In this document: positions 24,625-33,605 of the stretch, piece after piece
How positions within the stretch are numbered: position 1 is the first letter of the stretch
How the letters are laid out: the number at the start of each line of letters is the position of its first letter
Source: Lachnospiraceae bacterium
GTDB lineage: Bacteria; Bacillota; Clostridia; Lachnospirales; Lachnospiraceae
NCBI GenBank assembly: GCA_022781925.1
Contig: JALESO010000043.1
Span: 92,800 to 156,799 of the forward strand
Direction: 5' to 3'
DNA: 64,000 nt
The notes under the pieces: generated by a model
Database searches by the model: none
Seen by the model: the letters and a program-made list of their open reading frames with translations, nothing else
What the model was told of the DNA's origin: nothing
Translations under genes and position numbers: made by a program

Positions 24625-27600
24625 ATGGCAAAAAGTTTTTTTGAAGTATTTCCACAGTTAAAACTGGATACGGATCTGCAGGGCATGCTGGGGGACGCTA
24701 CGGTTTCAAAGGTCTCTACCACGAGACAGAGAAACTCGCTGCGTATTTATCTGGGATGCGGCAGACTTTTGCCAAAAGAGAAAGTATATTTTCTGGAAAG
24801 TGAACTGAAGCGTCAGCTGTTTCCACATCATTCCATGAATATCAAGATCATTGAGAACTTTCAACTGTCCGAGCAGTATACGCTGAAAAATCTGCTGGAT
24901 GCGTACTGGAACAGTATCCTGACGGAATTTCACCGGTACAGCCTGCTGGAATATAACCTGCTGCGGCATGCAAAACTTGAGGTAGAGGAAGAAAAGGTGC
25001 TGCGTATCAGTCTGGAAGATTCGGTACTGGCACATCAGAAAGAAGAAGAGATCTATCACATTCTTGAGAAGATTTTCAATGAGCGCTGTAATCTGTCCGT
25101 GCAGATCCAGATGGAGTTTCATGAAAAAGAAGAGTCAAAATACCGGAAGAATGCGGATATCAAGATGCAGAATGAAGTGGAAAACGTGATCCGTCTGTCC
25201 AGTTTCGGGGCGAAACGTCATTCGGAAGGAGAATATCTGGAGAATGAGGAAGCAGGTGCATCGGAAGTGCCATGGGAGACCGGGGAGACTGCCGCAAAAC
25301 CTACGAAGAAAGTAGCTGCGGTAAAGAAGATGGAAGCTTCGGCTGCCAAAAAGGAGGCACCTGCAGCAGACAAAAAGTCGGCAAAACAGGAAGAACGTGG
25401 TGGTTTCCGAAAAAAAAATGGTGGAAACCGGGATTTCCGGGAGCGGGGGTCTTTCAAGAAATCCGACAATCCGGATGTAATATATGGACGTGATTTTGAA
25501 GAAGAGGCGATTCGCATTGACCAGATCATGGGCGAGATGGGAGAGGTTGTCATCCGTGGACAGATTTTGTCGATGGAGGAGCGTCCGATCCGTGGTGAGA
25601 AAACGATTCTGATGTTTTCTGTTACAGATTTTACGGATACGATCATGGTAAAAATGTTCTGCAAAGACGAATATCTCAAGGAAATCAAAGACGGCGGGGT
25701 TGCGAAAGGTGCATTTCTGAAGATTAAAGGTGTGACAACCATTGATCGGTTTGACAGTGAGCTGACTATCGGTTCTGTCATCGGAATCAAAAAGATTCCG
25801 TCTTTTGTGTCCACCCGTATGGATACCAGTCCGGTGAAACGTGTGGAACTGCACTGCCACACGAAGATGAGCGATATGGATGGTGTATCCGATGTCAAAG
25901 ACATCATCAAACGTGCCATGAAATGGGGGCACAAAGCCATTGCCATTACAGATCATGGAGATGTACAGGCCTTTCCGGATGCAAATCATGCCATCGGCAA
26001 GGATGATGATTTCAAGATTATTTATGGTATGGAAGCGTATCTGGTGGATGATCTGAAAGGACTGGTAGAAAATCCCATGGGACAGTCTTTTGCCGATACA
26101 TTTGTGGTATTTGACCTTGAGACCACGGGATTCAGTGCCGTTAAGAACAAGATTATTGAGATTGGTGCGGTGAAAGTCGTAAACGGTTCCATTACAGACC
26201 GGTTTTCTGCTTTTGTCAATCCGAAAATACCGATTCCGTATGAGATTGAGAAGCTGACGCATATCACGGATGACATGGTACTGGATGCACCAGTGATCCA
26301 TGACATCCTGCCACAGTTTATGGAATTTTGTCAGGGTGCAGTCATGGTGGCACATAATGCTGATTTTGATATGAGTTTTATCCGGCATAACTGTGAGCAG
26401 TTAGGTCTGGGGTGCGAAAAGACTGTGTTGGATACGGTGGCTTTGGCTCGTGTTCTGTTGCCTTCACTGAATCGATTTAAGCTGAATACGATAGCAAAAG
26501 CATTGAATATTTCTCTGGAAAACCATCATCGTGCAGTGGATGATGCCGCCTGTACGGCAGAGATGTTTATCAAGTTTGTGGAAATGCTGCGGGAGCGGGG
26601 CATAGAAACCATGGAAGAACTGGCACAGATGGAGAGTTACACAGAAGAGAGTATCCGGAAGCTGCCAAGTTACCATGCAATCATGCTGGCACAGAACGAT
26701 ATCGGCCGTGTGAATCTGTATCGTCTGGTATCGGATTCCCATATTAAATATTATAACCGGCGACCGAAAATTCCGAAAAGTGAATTTATGAAATACCGGG
26801 AAGGAATCCTGCTTGGTTCTGCCTGCGAGGCGGGAGAATTATATCGTACACTGTTGCGGGGAAGTTCCCAGGAAGAGGTAGCACGAATTGTACAGTTTTA
26901 TGATTATCTGGAAATCCAGCCGTTGGGAAACAATGCGTTTATGCTGCGCAGCGATAAGGAACCGGTGGAATCGGAAGAAGATCTGAAAGATATCAACCGG
27001 CAGATCGTGGAGCTGGGAGAACAGTTCAACAAACTGGTGGTGGCAACCTGTGACGTTCATTTCCTGGATCCGGAGGATTCCATATACCGCAGTATCATTA
27101 TGGCGGGCAAGGGCTTCGATGATGCAGATCAGCAGGCACCGCTTTTTCTTCGTACCACCGAGGAAATGCTGAAGGAATTTGAATACCTGGGCAGTGAAAA
27201 AGCAGAAGAAGTAGTCATTGAAAATACGAATAAGATCGCAAATATGTGTGAGAAGATTGCACCGGTCAGACCGGACAAGTGTCCGCCTGTTATTGAAAAT
27301 TCCGACGGGATGCTGCGTGAGATCTGTTACACAAAAGCCCATGAGATTTATGGCGAAGAACTTCCACCGGTGGTCGTGGAGCGACTGGAGCGTGAGCTGA
27401 ATTCCATTATTTCCAATGGATTTGCCGTTATGTACATTATTGCACAGAAGCTGGTATGGAAGTCAAACGAGGATGGGTACCTGGTAGGTTCCCGTGGTTC
27501 CGTAGGCTCTTCCTTTGTAGCAACTATGGCAGGAATCACGGAAGTAAATCCGCTGAGTCCGCATTATATCTGCAGCAACTGCCATTACGTGGATTTTGAT

Positions 27601-29190
27601 TCGGATCTGGTAAAAAGCTATGCCGGGAAGGCAGGGTGTGATATGCCGGACCGCAACTGTCCGCACTGTGGTCAGAAGCTGATGAAAGAAGGCTTTGATA
27701 TCCCATTTGAAACTTTCCTTGGGTTCAAGGGAAACAAAGAGCCGGATATCGATCTGAACTTCTCCGGTGATTACCAGAGTAAGGCACATAAGTACACGGA
27801 GGTTATTTTCGGCGACGGACAGACCTTCCGTGCAGGAACCATCGGTACCCTTGCGGATAAGACGGCATTTGGATATGTAAAACACTATTATGAGGAACGG
27901 GGTGTCCCAAAACGAAACTGTGAGATCGACCGGATCGTGCAGGGATGCGTTGGTGTTCGCCGGACCACCGGTCAGCATCCGGGTGGAATTATTGTACTTC
28001 CGTTAGGCGAAAATATTTATTCCTTCACCCCGGTACAGCATCCGGCCAACGATATGACAACGGATATCATTACGACGCATTTTGATTACCATTCCATTGA
28101 CCACAACTTACTGAAACTTGATATTCTCGGACACGATGATCCGACCATGATCCGTATGCTTCAGGATCTGACCGGGGTGGATCCGCAGACGATCCCCCTG
28201 GACAGCCCGGAAGTCATGTCCTTATTCCAGAATACTTCAGCTCTCGGCATTGAACCGGAAGATATCGGTGGCTGTAAGCTGGGTGCCCTTGGAATCCCGG
28301 AGTTTGGTACCGATTTTGCGATGCAGATGTTGATCGATACGAAACCGCAGGCATTTTCGGATCTGGTCCGAATCGCAGGTCTGTCCCATGGAACAGACGT
28401 ATGGCTTGGAAATGCCCAGACACTGATCCAGGAAGGAAAAGCAACGATTTCCACGGCAATCTGTACCCGAGATGATATCATGACGTATCTGATCGGAAAA
28501 GGACTGGACAGTGAGGAAGCCTTTACCATTATGGAGCGTGTGCGAAAAGGTGCCGTTGCCAACGGAAAATGTAAAGAATGGCCGGAGTATAAGCAGGACA
28601 TGCTGGATCACGGTGTGCCGGACTGGTATGTGTGGTCCTGTGAAAAAATCAAGTACATGTTCCCGAAGGCCCATGCGGCAGCTTACGTTATGATGGCATG
28701 GCGTATCGCCTGGTGTAAGGTATTTTACCCACTGGCTTATTATGCAGCATTCTTCAGTATTCGTGCCACATCCTTTAACTATGAATTGATGTGTCAGGGC
28801 AAAGAACGTCTGGAACATCATATGCGTGAATATGAACGACGGAAAGATGAACTGTCCAAAAAGGAACAGGATACTTACAAAGATATGCGTATCGTACAGG
28901 AAATGTATGCCCGTGGATTTGAATTTTTACCGATTGACCTGTATCGGGCAAAAGCGCATCATTTCCAGATCATTGATGATAAACTGATGCCGTCCATCAG
29001 TACCATTGACGGTCTGGGAGACAAAGCGGCGGATGCAGTGGTAGAGGCGGCAAAAGACGGAAAATTCCTTTCAAGAGATGATTTCCGACAGCGTACAAAG
29101 GTCAGCAAGACCGTCATTGACAAGATGGTAGAACTGGGGATTCTGTCAGATCTTCCGGAATCCAATCAGTTGTCGCTGTTTGACCTGTAA
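24625..29190 (+). CDS. polC: DNA polymerase III PolC-type, alpha subunit with 3'-5' exonuclease
   Basis: This is the replicative polymerase of low-GC Gram-positives, 1521 residues from this start. Residues 1-290 hold an N-terminal domain and a Lys/Ala/Glu-rich linker. An OB fold follows from about 308. The PHP domain begins at about 407 (VELHCHTKMSDMDG) and is interrupted by the DnaQ-like exonuclease from about 493 (VVFDLETTGFSAVKNKIIE). The polymerase active site includes EPDIDLNFSGDYQ near 1043. A zinc-binding module (CSNCHY...CPHCGQ) lies near 985-1025. ATG 24625 has GGAG (24610-24613) 11 nt upstream; GTG 24613, overlapping the ispG stop, is an alternative. Confidence 0.97.
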   Translation: MAKSFFEVFPQLKLDTDLQGMLGDATVSKVSTTRQRNSLRIYLGCGRLLPKEKVYFLESELKRQLFPHHSMNIKIIENFQLSEQYTLKNLLDAYWNSILTEFHRYSLLEYNLLRHAKLEVEEEKVLRISLEDSVLAHQKEEEIYHILEKIFNERCNLSVQIQMEFHEKEESKYRKNADIKMQNEVENVIRLSSFGAKRHSEGEYLENEEAGASEVPWETGETAAKPTKKVAAVKKMEASAAKKEAPAADKKSAKQEERGGFRKKNGGNRDFRERGSFKKSDNPDVIYGRDFEEEAIRIDQIMGEMGEVVIRGQILSMEERPIRGEKTILMFSVTDFTDTIMVKMFCKDEYLKEIKDGGVAKGAFLKIKGVTTIDRFDSELTIGSVIGIKKIPSFVSTRMDTSPVKRVELHCHTKMSDMDGVSDVKDIIKRAMKWGHKAIAITDHGDVQAFPDANHAIGKDDDFKIIYGMEAYLVDDLKGLVENPMGQSFADTFVVFDLETTGFSAVKNKIIEIGAVKVVNGSITDRFSAFVNPKIPIPYEIEKLTHITDDMVLDAPVIHDILPQFMEFCQGAVMVAHNADFDMSFIRHNCEQLGLGCEKTVLDTVALARVLLPSLNRFKLNTIAKALNISLENHHRAVDDAACTAEMFIKFVEMLRERGIETMEELAQMESYTEESIRKLPSYHAIMLAQNDIGRVNLYRLVSDSHIKYYNRRPKIPKSEFMKYREGILLGSACEAGELYRTLLRGSSQEEVARIVQFYDYLEIQPLGNNAFMLRSDKEPVESEEDLKDINRQIVELGEQFNKLVVATCDVHFLDPEDSIYRSIIMAGKGFDDADQQAPLFLRTTEEMLKEFEYLGSEKAEEVVIENTNKIANMCEKIAPVRPDKCPPVIENSDGMLREICYTKAHEIYGEELPPVVVERLERELNSIISNGFAVMYIIAQKLVWKSNEDGYLVGSRGSVGSSFVATMAGITEVNPLSPHYICSNCHYVDFDSDLVKSYAGKAGCDMPDRNCPHCGQKLMKEGFDIPFETFLGFKGNKEPDIDLNFSGDYQSKAHKYTEVIFGDGQTFRAGTIGTLADKTAFGYVKHYYEERGVPKRNCEIDRIVQGCVGVRRTTGQHPGGIIVLPLGENIYSFTPVQHPANDMTTDIITTHFDYHSIDHNLLKLDILGHDDPTMIRMLQDLTGVDPQTIPLDSPEVMSLFQNTSALGIEPEDIGGCKLGALGIPEFGTDFAMQMLIDTKPQAFSDLVRIAGLSHGTDVWLGNAQTLIQEGKATISTAICTRDDIMTYLIGKGLDSEEAFTIMERVRKGAVANGKCKEWPEYKQDMLDHGVPDWYVWSCEKIKYMFPKAHAAAYVMMAWRIAWCKVFYPLAYYAAFFSIRATSFNYELMCQGKERLEHHMREYERRKDELSKKEQDTYKDMRIVQEMYARGFEFLPIDLYRAKAHHFQIIDDKLMPSISTIDGLGDKAADAVVEAAKDGKFLSRDDFRQRTKVSKTVIDKMVELGILSDLPESNQLSLFDL

Positions 29191-29300
29191 AATGATATGT
29201 TTGTTTTTGGTAAATAACCAAAGATGGCGATAAGGCAGGAAAAATTGATTTATTTATTCTATTTTAGTGAAAATATGGGTGAACATAAGGAGTAAGGCAG

Positions 29301-30164
29301 ATGAAAGATTTACTGGATATTCGAAAAGAGATTGACGGCATTGACCGTCAGATCGTGGAGTTATTTGAAAACCGTATGGTACTGACCACTCAGGTGGCAG
29401 AGTATAAAATTTCAACCGGAAAGGCTGTATTTGACAAAGAGCGTGAGGTGTCAAAATTAGATTCTGTGGCAAGTCTGGCACATTCTGATTTTAACAGTCA
29501 TGGTGTCAGAGAGTTATTTGAACATATCATGTCCGTCAGCAGAAAACGGCAGTATCAGCTTCTGACCGAGCATGGCAAATTTGCACCGACTGGTTTTGTG
29601 GAAGTAAAAGAACTTGATTTCACCCATGCAGCAGCAGCTTTTATTCCGGCTTCTGAAGAGGCGGCAAAAAGCTATTTCCCGGAAGAGTGTGGTCTGCAGA
29701 AATGCGCAGACTGGCGGGAAGCCTGCGAAGTCTTGCAACGGGAAGAAGTTAATTTCGCCTTTCTTCCGATGCAGGACCCGACTTCGGGTTATGTATCTGC
29801 TAACTATAATCTGGTGGCAGAGTATGGTTTTTACATTCTGGAGGAATATGAGACAAGCCCGCAGCCGAAGGACCGCTATCTGCTGATTTCCAAAGACCGT
29901 GTGACTCTGAGCGGCGCGGACAAGATCAGCATCTGTTTTGAGGCACCGGATGCCTGCGGATCATTATATCACCTGATGTCTCATCTGACTTATAATAACC
30001 TGAATATGAATCGAATCGAGTCCATTGTTATTTCCAGAGATCCGCTGGATTATCGGTTCTTTATGGATCTTAGCGGCAATCTGAATGACAGTGCGATTAA
30101 AAATGCAGTGCTTGGCTTACGTGATGAAGCCCGGAATTTTAAGATTTTGGGAAATTACAGATAG
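29301..30164 (+). CDS. Chorismate mutase (AroQ) fused to a shortened prephenate dehydratase-like region and ACT domain
   Basis: This 287-residue protein is clearly shorter than a bifunctional PheA (about 375). Residues 1-90 form an AroQ chorismate mutase (RKEIDGIDRQIVELFENRM, YKISTGKAVFDKERE). Residues about 100-205 resemble only the first lobe of prephenate dehydratase (FAFLPMQDPTSGYVSANYNLV aligns with its LPIENS region). They run straight into DRYLLISKD, where PDT has the catalytic TRF motif after a second lobe. The second lobe and the Thr-Arg-Phe motif are therefore missing. Residues about 205-287 are an ACT regulatory domain (SLYHLMSHLTYNNLNMNRIES). It is probably a Phe-regulated chorismate mutase without dehydratase activity (inference). 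RBS AAGGAG precedes ATG 29301. Confidence 0.7.
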   Translation: MKDLLDIRKEIDGIDRQIVELFENRMVLTTQVAEYKISTGKAVFDKEREVSKLDSVASLAHSDFNSHGVRELFEHIMSVSRKRQYQLLTEHGKFAPTGFVEVKELDFTHAAAAFIPASEEAAKSYFPEECGLQKCADWREACEVLQREEVNFAFLPMQDPTSGYVSANYNLVAEYGFYILEEYETSPQPKDRYLLISKDRVTLSGADKISICFEAPDACGSLYHLMSHLTYNNLNMNRIESIVISRDPLDYRFFMDLSGNLNDSAIKNAVLGLRDEARNFKILGNYR

Positions 30165-30283
30165 TAACAAATTGGAAACTATGGTACAATCATATTGATA
30201 AGGAAAAACCGGATATTCTGGGAAAATACTTATGAAGTAACACCTTATGAGAAAAGGAAGATGGATCGCGGGAGGCCAGTCGT

Positions 30284-31093
30284 ATGGAAAAAAAGATATT
30301 CTTTATTGATTTTGACGGAACATTGATGCGGGATGATAAAACGATTTCAGATAAAAATCGGGAAGCACTAAGGAATGCAGTGGATCAGGGACATTATATC
30401 GCCCTTGCGACCGGACGAGCTGTCAGCAGTGGCCGGAGAATTGCAAAAGAACTTGGATTAACGCGGCCGGGCTGCTATCTGGTAGCATACAATGGCGGAA
30501 CTATCTATGATTTTTCTGCAGATTGTATCCTGAGCAACAAGCGTCTGCCAATCGAGTATGCCGAATATCTGCTGCGGGAGGCGACAGAAGCCGGTATACA
30601 TATCCAGACCTATTCTGATACACAGGTGCTTGCAGCAGAACGCAATAAAGAACTTGACTTTTATACGAAAAAGACCGGAATGCCATGCAGGATTACCGGA
30701 AATCTGAACAGCATGCTGTATGAGGAACCGCCGAAAATGCTTCTGATCGATCTGGAACATAAAGAACGTCTGGAAGCATTTCAGCAGGCACATGCAGAGT
30801 GGGAGAAAGGAAAGTGCAGCAGCTTTTTCTCCTGCAAAGAATATCTGGAGTATTGTCCGTTGGGAGCCAATAAAGGATATGGCGTGGAGTTTTTATGTGA
30901 TTTTCTTGGAGTGCCGATTGAAAACGCGGTGGCCATCGGAGATGAGGAGAATGATATCAGTATGATCCGTAATGCCGGTGTGGGTGTGGCAATGAAAAAT
31001 GCGGTGCAGAGCGTGAAAGATGCCGCAGATTATGTCACAGAGCATGATAATAACGAAGACGGCGTGGCAGAGGTGATTGAGAAGTTTTCCTGA
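30284..31093 (+). CDS. Cof-type HAD-IIB family phosphatase
   Basis: This 269-residue haloacid-dehalogenase-fold phosphatase shows motif I IDFDGTLMRDD (nucleophile Asp near residue 9) and motif II ALATGRAVSSGR. The Lys of motif III is in GANKGYGVEFL and motif IV is GDEENDISMIRNAG. The C2B cap lies between motifs II and III. Family members dephosphorylate sugar phosphates, flavin or PLP precursors; the substrate cannot be read here. An extended -10 (TGG-TACAAT, about 30,183-30,191) lies upstream and a strong terminator follows. RBS CGGGAGG is just before ATG 30284. Confidence 0.9.
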   Translation: MEKKIFFIDFDGTLMRDDKTISDKNREALRNAVDQGHYIALATGRAVSSGRRIAKELGLTRPGCYLVAYNGGTIYDFSADCILSNKRLPIEYAEYLLREATEAGIHIQTYSDTQVLAAERNKELDFYTKKTGMPCRITGNLNSMLYEEPPKMLLIDLEHKERLEAFQQAHAEWEKGKCSSFFSCKEYLEYCPLGANKGYGVEFLCDFLGVPIENAVAIGDEENDISMIRNAGVGVAMKNAVQSVKDAADYVTEHDNNEDGVAEVIEKFS

Positions 31094-31137
31094 TGGATAT
31101 TTTTTGAGAAAAATAATATATTTCAGAAACTATAATG

Positions 31138-31193
31138 AAATCGAAGAATGCTTCCGTTTTGATCGTTATTGGGGAAGCGTTCTTCGATTTTTT
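31138..31193. terminator. Strong terminator after the HAD gene
   Basis: The arms AAATCGAAGAATGCTTCC (31138-31155) and GGAAGCGTTCTTCGATTT (31173-31190) pair over 18 bp with one G-U and end in T6. It marks the boundary between the core block and the AT-richer accessory block. Confidence 0.9.
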
Positions 31194-31263
31194 AGTGATA
31201 AATGTGGAGATGAAAGCTAAAAGATAAAGTAATTGAGATAAATACAATAGATTGGAAAGAAAA

Positions 31264-31291
31264 TTGTTAAAAACAGATGGAACTATAAGAT
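31264..31291 (+). promoter_or_regulatory. Candidate promoter for the MFS gene
   Basis: TTGTTA (31264-31269), a 16-nt spacer and TAAGAT (31286-31291) lie 30 nt before ATG 31322. Both hexamers are imperfect. Confidence 0.4.
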
Positions 31292-31321
31292 AAAAATAAG
31301 GATTATTGGAGAAACTGAAAT

Positions 31322-32500
31322 ATGAAATTTGATTATCAAAAAACCACATATGCCTGTTTTATAGGCTACATAGTTCAGGCAATTGTGAACAGTTTTGTGC
31401 CATTGTTGTTTGTAACTTTTCAGAAAAGTTATCACATCCCGTTGACACAGATCACATTGCTTATTACAGTCAATTTTATGATACAGCTGCTGGTTGATCT
31501 GTTATCAGCAGGATTTATAGATAAAATCGGGTATAGAGCCTCTGTGATCATAGCCCACATATGCGCAGCACTGGGTTTACTATTGCTTACCATTCTTCCG
31601 GAAATTATGCAAAATCCGTTTACAGGAATATTAATAGCAGTGTTCGTGTATGCAATTGGAGGAGGGCTGATAGAGGTGCTGATCAGTCCGATCATTGAAG
31701 CATGTCCGACAGACAATAAGGAAGCAGCAATGAGTCTGCTGCATTCTTTTTACTGCTGGGGATGTACTGGTGTCGTACTTATTTCAACCGTATTTTTTGC
31801 ATTAGTGGGGATAGATCACTGGAAAATACTCACACTTTTTTGGACAATCATTCCGATTGGAAATATGATCTTGTTTACCAAAGTCCCGATATACAGTCTT
31901 ACGGATGAGGACGAAAAGGGAATGAACCTGAAAGAGCTTTTCGGTGAAAAAATATTTTGGATCCTTATGGTCATGATGGCATGTGCAGGAGCTTCAGAAC
32001 AGGCAGTAAGCCAGTGGGCATCGACGTTTGCAGAGGAAGGACTTGGCATTACAAAGACGCTTGGAGATCTGGTGGGACCGATGGCTTTTTCAATCCTTAT
32101 GGGACTTTCGAGACTTATCTATGGTAAATATGGAGATAAACTTGATCTGAACAGATTTATGAAGTTAAGTTGTGTGCTGTGCATCGCATCCTACCTTTGT
32201 ATCTCACTTGTTCCAATACCGATCGTTGAACTTATCGGCTGTGGCATCTGCGGTTTTTCCGTAGGCATTATGTGGCCGGGTACTTTCAGCAAGGCATCGG
32301 CGGCATTGCGGAGAGGCGAAACATTACTTTTTGCAATGCTTGCGTTAGCAGGAGACCTTGGCTGTTCCGGGGGACCGACTTTGGTAGGCTTTGTGTCAAG
32401 TGCGGCTGGCAATATGAGAATGGGAATCCTTGCCGGAATCATGGCACCTTCCTTTTTGCTTGTCGGAATTTATGCGTTATGTCGAAGAAAAAAGATGTGA
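31322..32500 (+). CDS. Major facilitator superfamily transporter
   Basis: This 392-residue polytopic protein has about 12 hydrophobic helices with a central cytoplasmic loop (TDEDEKGMNLKELFGEK, about 195-210). The first-half loop 2-3 motif is LLSAGFIDKIGYRAS, a variant of the MFS motif A, with a second copy-like GLSRLIYGKYGDKL in the second half. The pattern is like FucP-related sugar or drug transporters, but no substrate can be assigned. It is monocistronic as far as seen: a terminator lies before it and the sdpR promoter after it. A GCTGGC/GCCGGC hairpin (32541-32556) lies downstream. Confidence 0.85.
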   Translation: MKFDYQKTTYACFIGYIVQAIVNSFVPLLFVTFQKSYHIPLTQITLLITVNFMIQLLVDLLSAGFIDKIGYRASVIIAHICAALGLLLLTILPEIMQNPFTGILIAVFVYAIGGGLIEVLISPIIEACPTDNKEAAMSLLHSFYCWGCTGVVLISTVFFALVGIDHWKILTLFWTIIPIGNMILFTKVPIYSLTDEDEKGMNLKELFGEKIFWILMVMMACAGASEQAVSQWASTFAEEGLGITKTLGDLVGPMAFSILMGLSRLIYGKYGDKLDLNRFMKLSCVLCIASYLCISLVPIPIVELIGCGICGFSVGIMWPGTFSKASAALRRGETLLFAMLALAGDLGCSGGPTLVGFVSSAAGNMRMGILAGIMAPSFLLVGIYALCRRKKM

Positions 32501-32565
32501 TGGGAAAGAGCAGACAGGAGACGAAATAAAGATTGAGAGGGCTGGCATTAGCCGGCACAGGCTCC

Positions 32566-32593
32566 TTGACAAATAAAGTTATCGTGTTATAAT
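32566..32593 (+). promoter_or_regulatory. SigA-type promoter for sdpR-sdpI
   Basis: A perfect -35 TTGACA (32566-32571), 16-nt spacer and perfect -10 TATAAT (32588-32593) precede the operator palindrome. Confidence 0.85.
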
Positions 32594-32594
32594 A

Positions 32595-32623
32595 CATTTA
32601 ACAATTAACTGAAATGTTAAATG
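32595..32623 (+). promoter_or_regulatory. Operator palindrome for the SdpR-type repressor
   Basis: The arms CATTTAACA (32595-32603) and TGTTAAATG (32615-32623) are perfect inverted repeats separated by 11 bp. They sit directly after the -10 hexamer, at the transcription start, which suits autorepression by an ArsR-fold dimer. The repeat covers the upstream ATG at 32614, which argues that this ATG is not the start. Confidence 0.7.
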
Positions 32624-32637
32624 ATGGAGGAATGAAT

Positions 32638-32922
32638 TTGGGAATGCAGGACACACTTCACGCACTTGCTGATCCTACAAGACGTGAAATACTTAATTTA
32701 CTCAAGCAGTCGCGAATGTCTGCGGGTGAGATCTGTAATCATTTTTCTATTTCGGGTGCGGCAATTTCACGTCATCTGTCTGTTTTGAAGGATGCGGATT
32801 TAATCCGTGACGAACGGGAAGGAAAATATATTTATTATGAGCTTAATGCCACTGTGCTTGAGGAAATTCTTTTGTGGATCAGTGAATTAAAGGGAGGAAA
32901 AGATCATGATCAGACAACATAA
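32638..32922 (+). CDS. sdpR: ArsR-fold autorepressor, SdpR-like
   Basis: This winged-helix repressor of 94 residues carries the SdpR-type N-terminus LHALADPTRREILNLL and recognition-helix region SISGAAISRHLSVLKDADLI. No metal-binding cysteines are visible, unlike ArsR/SmtB sensors, which fits the SdpR branch. Start: TTG 32638 is 7 nt after GGAGG (32626-32630). ATG 32644 is 13 nt away and ATG 32614 lies inside the operator. It overlaps sdpI by 17 nt. In Bacillus SdpR represses sdpRI until SdpI sequesters it at the membrane on toxin binding; the same circuit is inferred. Confidence 0.85.
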   Translation: MGMQDTLHALADPTRREILNLLKQSRMSAGEICNHFSISGAAISRHLSVLKDADLIRDEREGKYIYYELNATVLEEILLWISELKGGKDHDQTT

Positions 32923-33541
32923 AAAAATGCTAGTGTTTACATCTATCGTGACATTATTGCCAATCGTTATAGGTTTGCTTTTATGGAAACAGTTACCGGA
33001 TTCTGTTGCAACACATTTCGGGGCAGATAATCAGCCAAATGGGTATAGCTCCAAAGTTTTTGCTGTGTTTGGGCTACCATTCATTCTGCTGATGATTCAT
33101 TTTATCTGTGTGGTTGTAACAAACATTGATCCGAAGGAAAAAAATATCAGCAAAAAAGTATTTCAGGTTGTTTTGTGGATATGTCCGTTGGTTTCTTTGG
33201 TTGTTTGTAACATGATTTATGTGTACAACTTAGGATACCAGCTTAATACGGGGGTTATTGGTGGAGTACTCATTGGAGCTCTTTATCTTATTTTAGGTAA
33301 TTTTATTCCAAAAATAAAACCGAACTACAGTATTGGATTTCGTGTCCCATGGGCCTTATGCGATTCTGAAAACTGGTATCATACGCATCGGTTCGGAGGA
33401 AAGTGTATGGTGATCGGAGGTATTGTTTTGATCGCAACTTCACCATTTCAAAATGTGTGGATACTTCTGGTACTTGCCATTATTCCGTGTATTTTGCCGG
33501 TAATCTATTCGTATCTGTATTATCGGAAGGTAATTGACTAG
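32906..33541 (+). CDS. sdpI: SdpI-family membrane protein (DUF1648 plus SdpI domain)
   Basis: This 211-residue protein has six hydrophobic segments. The N-terminal DUF1648 part shows LPDSVATHFGADNQPNGYSSK, and the C-terminal SdpI part has GNFIPKIKPNYSIGFRVPWAL with WYHTHRFGGK. In Bacillus SdpI is the immunity and signal-transducing protein for the SdpC killing peptide. No SdpC-like toxin, SdpA or SdpB is adjacent, so it may protect against a foreign peptide or have another envelope role. RBS GGGAGGAAAAG precedes ATG 32906. Confidence 0.88.
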   Translation: MIRQHKKMLVFTSIVTLLPIVIGLLLWKQLPDSVATHFGADNQPNGYSSKVFAVFGLPFILLMIHFICVVVTNIDPKEKNISKKVFQVVLWICPLVSLVVCNMIYVYNLGYQLNTGVIGGVLIGALYLILGNFIPKIKPNYSIGFRVPWALCDSENWYHTHRFGGKCMVIGGIVLIATSPFQNVWILLVLAIIPCILPVIYSYLYYRKVID

Positions 33542-33605
33542 CTTTTCCTATGCTGGAAATTGTTACAGAATATCTGGAAAACATTTGGTAAAAGATGCAA
33601 CTTTT

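Noticed and set aside
24706..26388. Long antisense open frames across polC (up to 417 codons)
   Set aside because: These are rich in His, Phe, Arg and Ile as expected for the complement of a conserved gene, and have no RBS or family resemblance.
32506..33541. A complete Sdp-type toxin/immunity locus including SdpC
   Set aside because: Neither the frames upstream nor downstream of sdpRI encode an SdpA, SdpB or SdpC-like protein.
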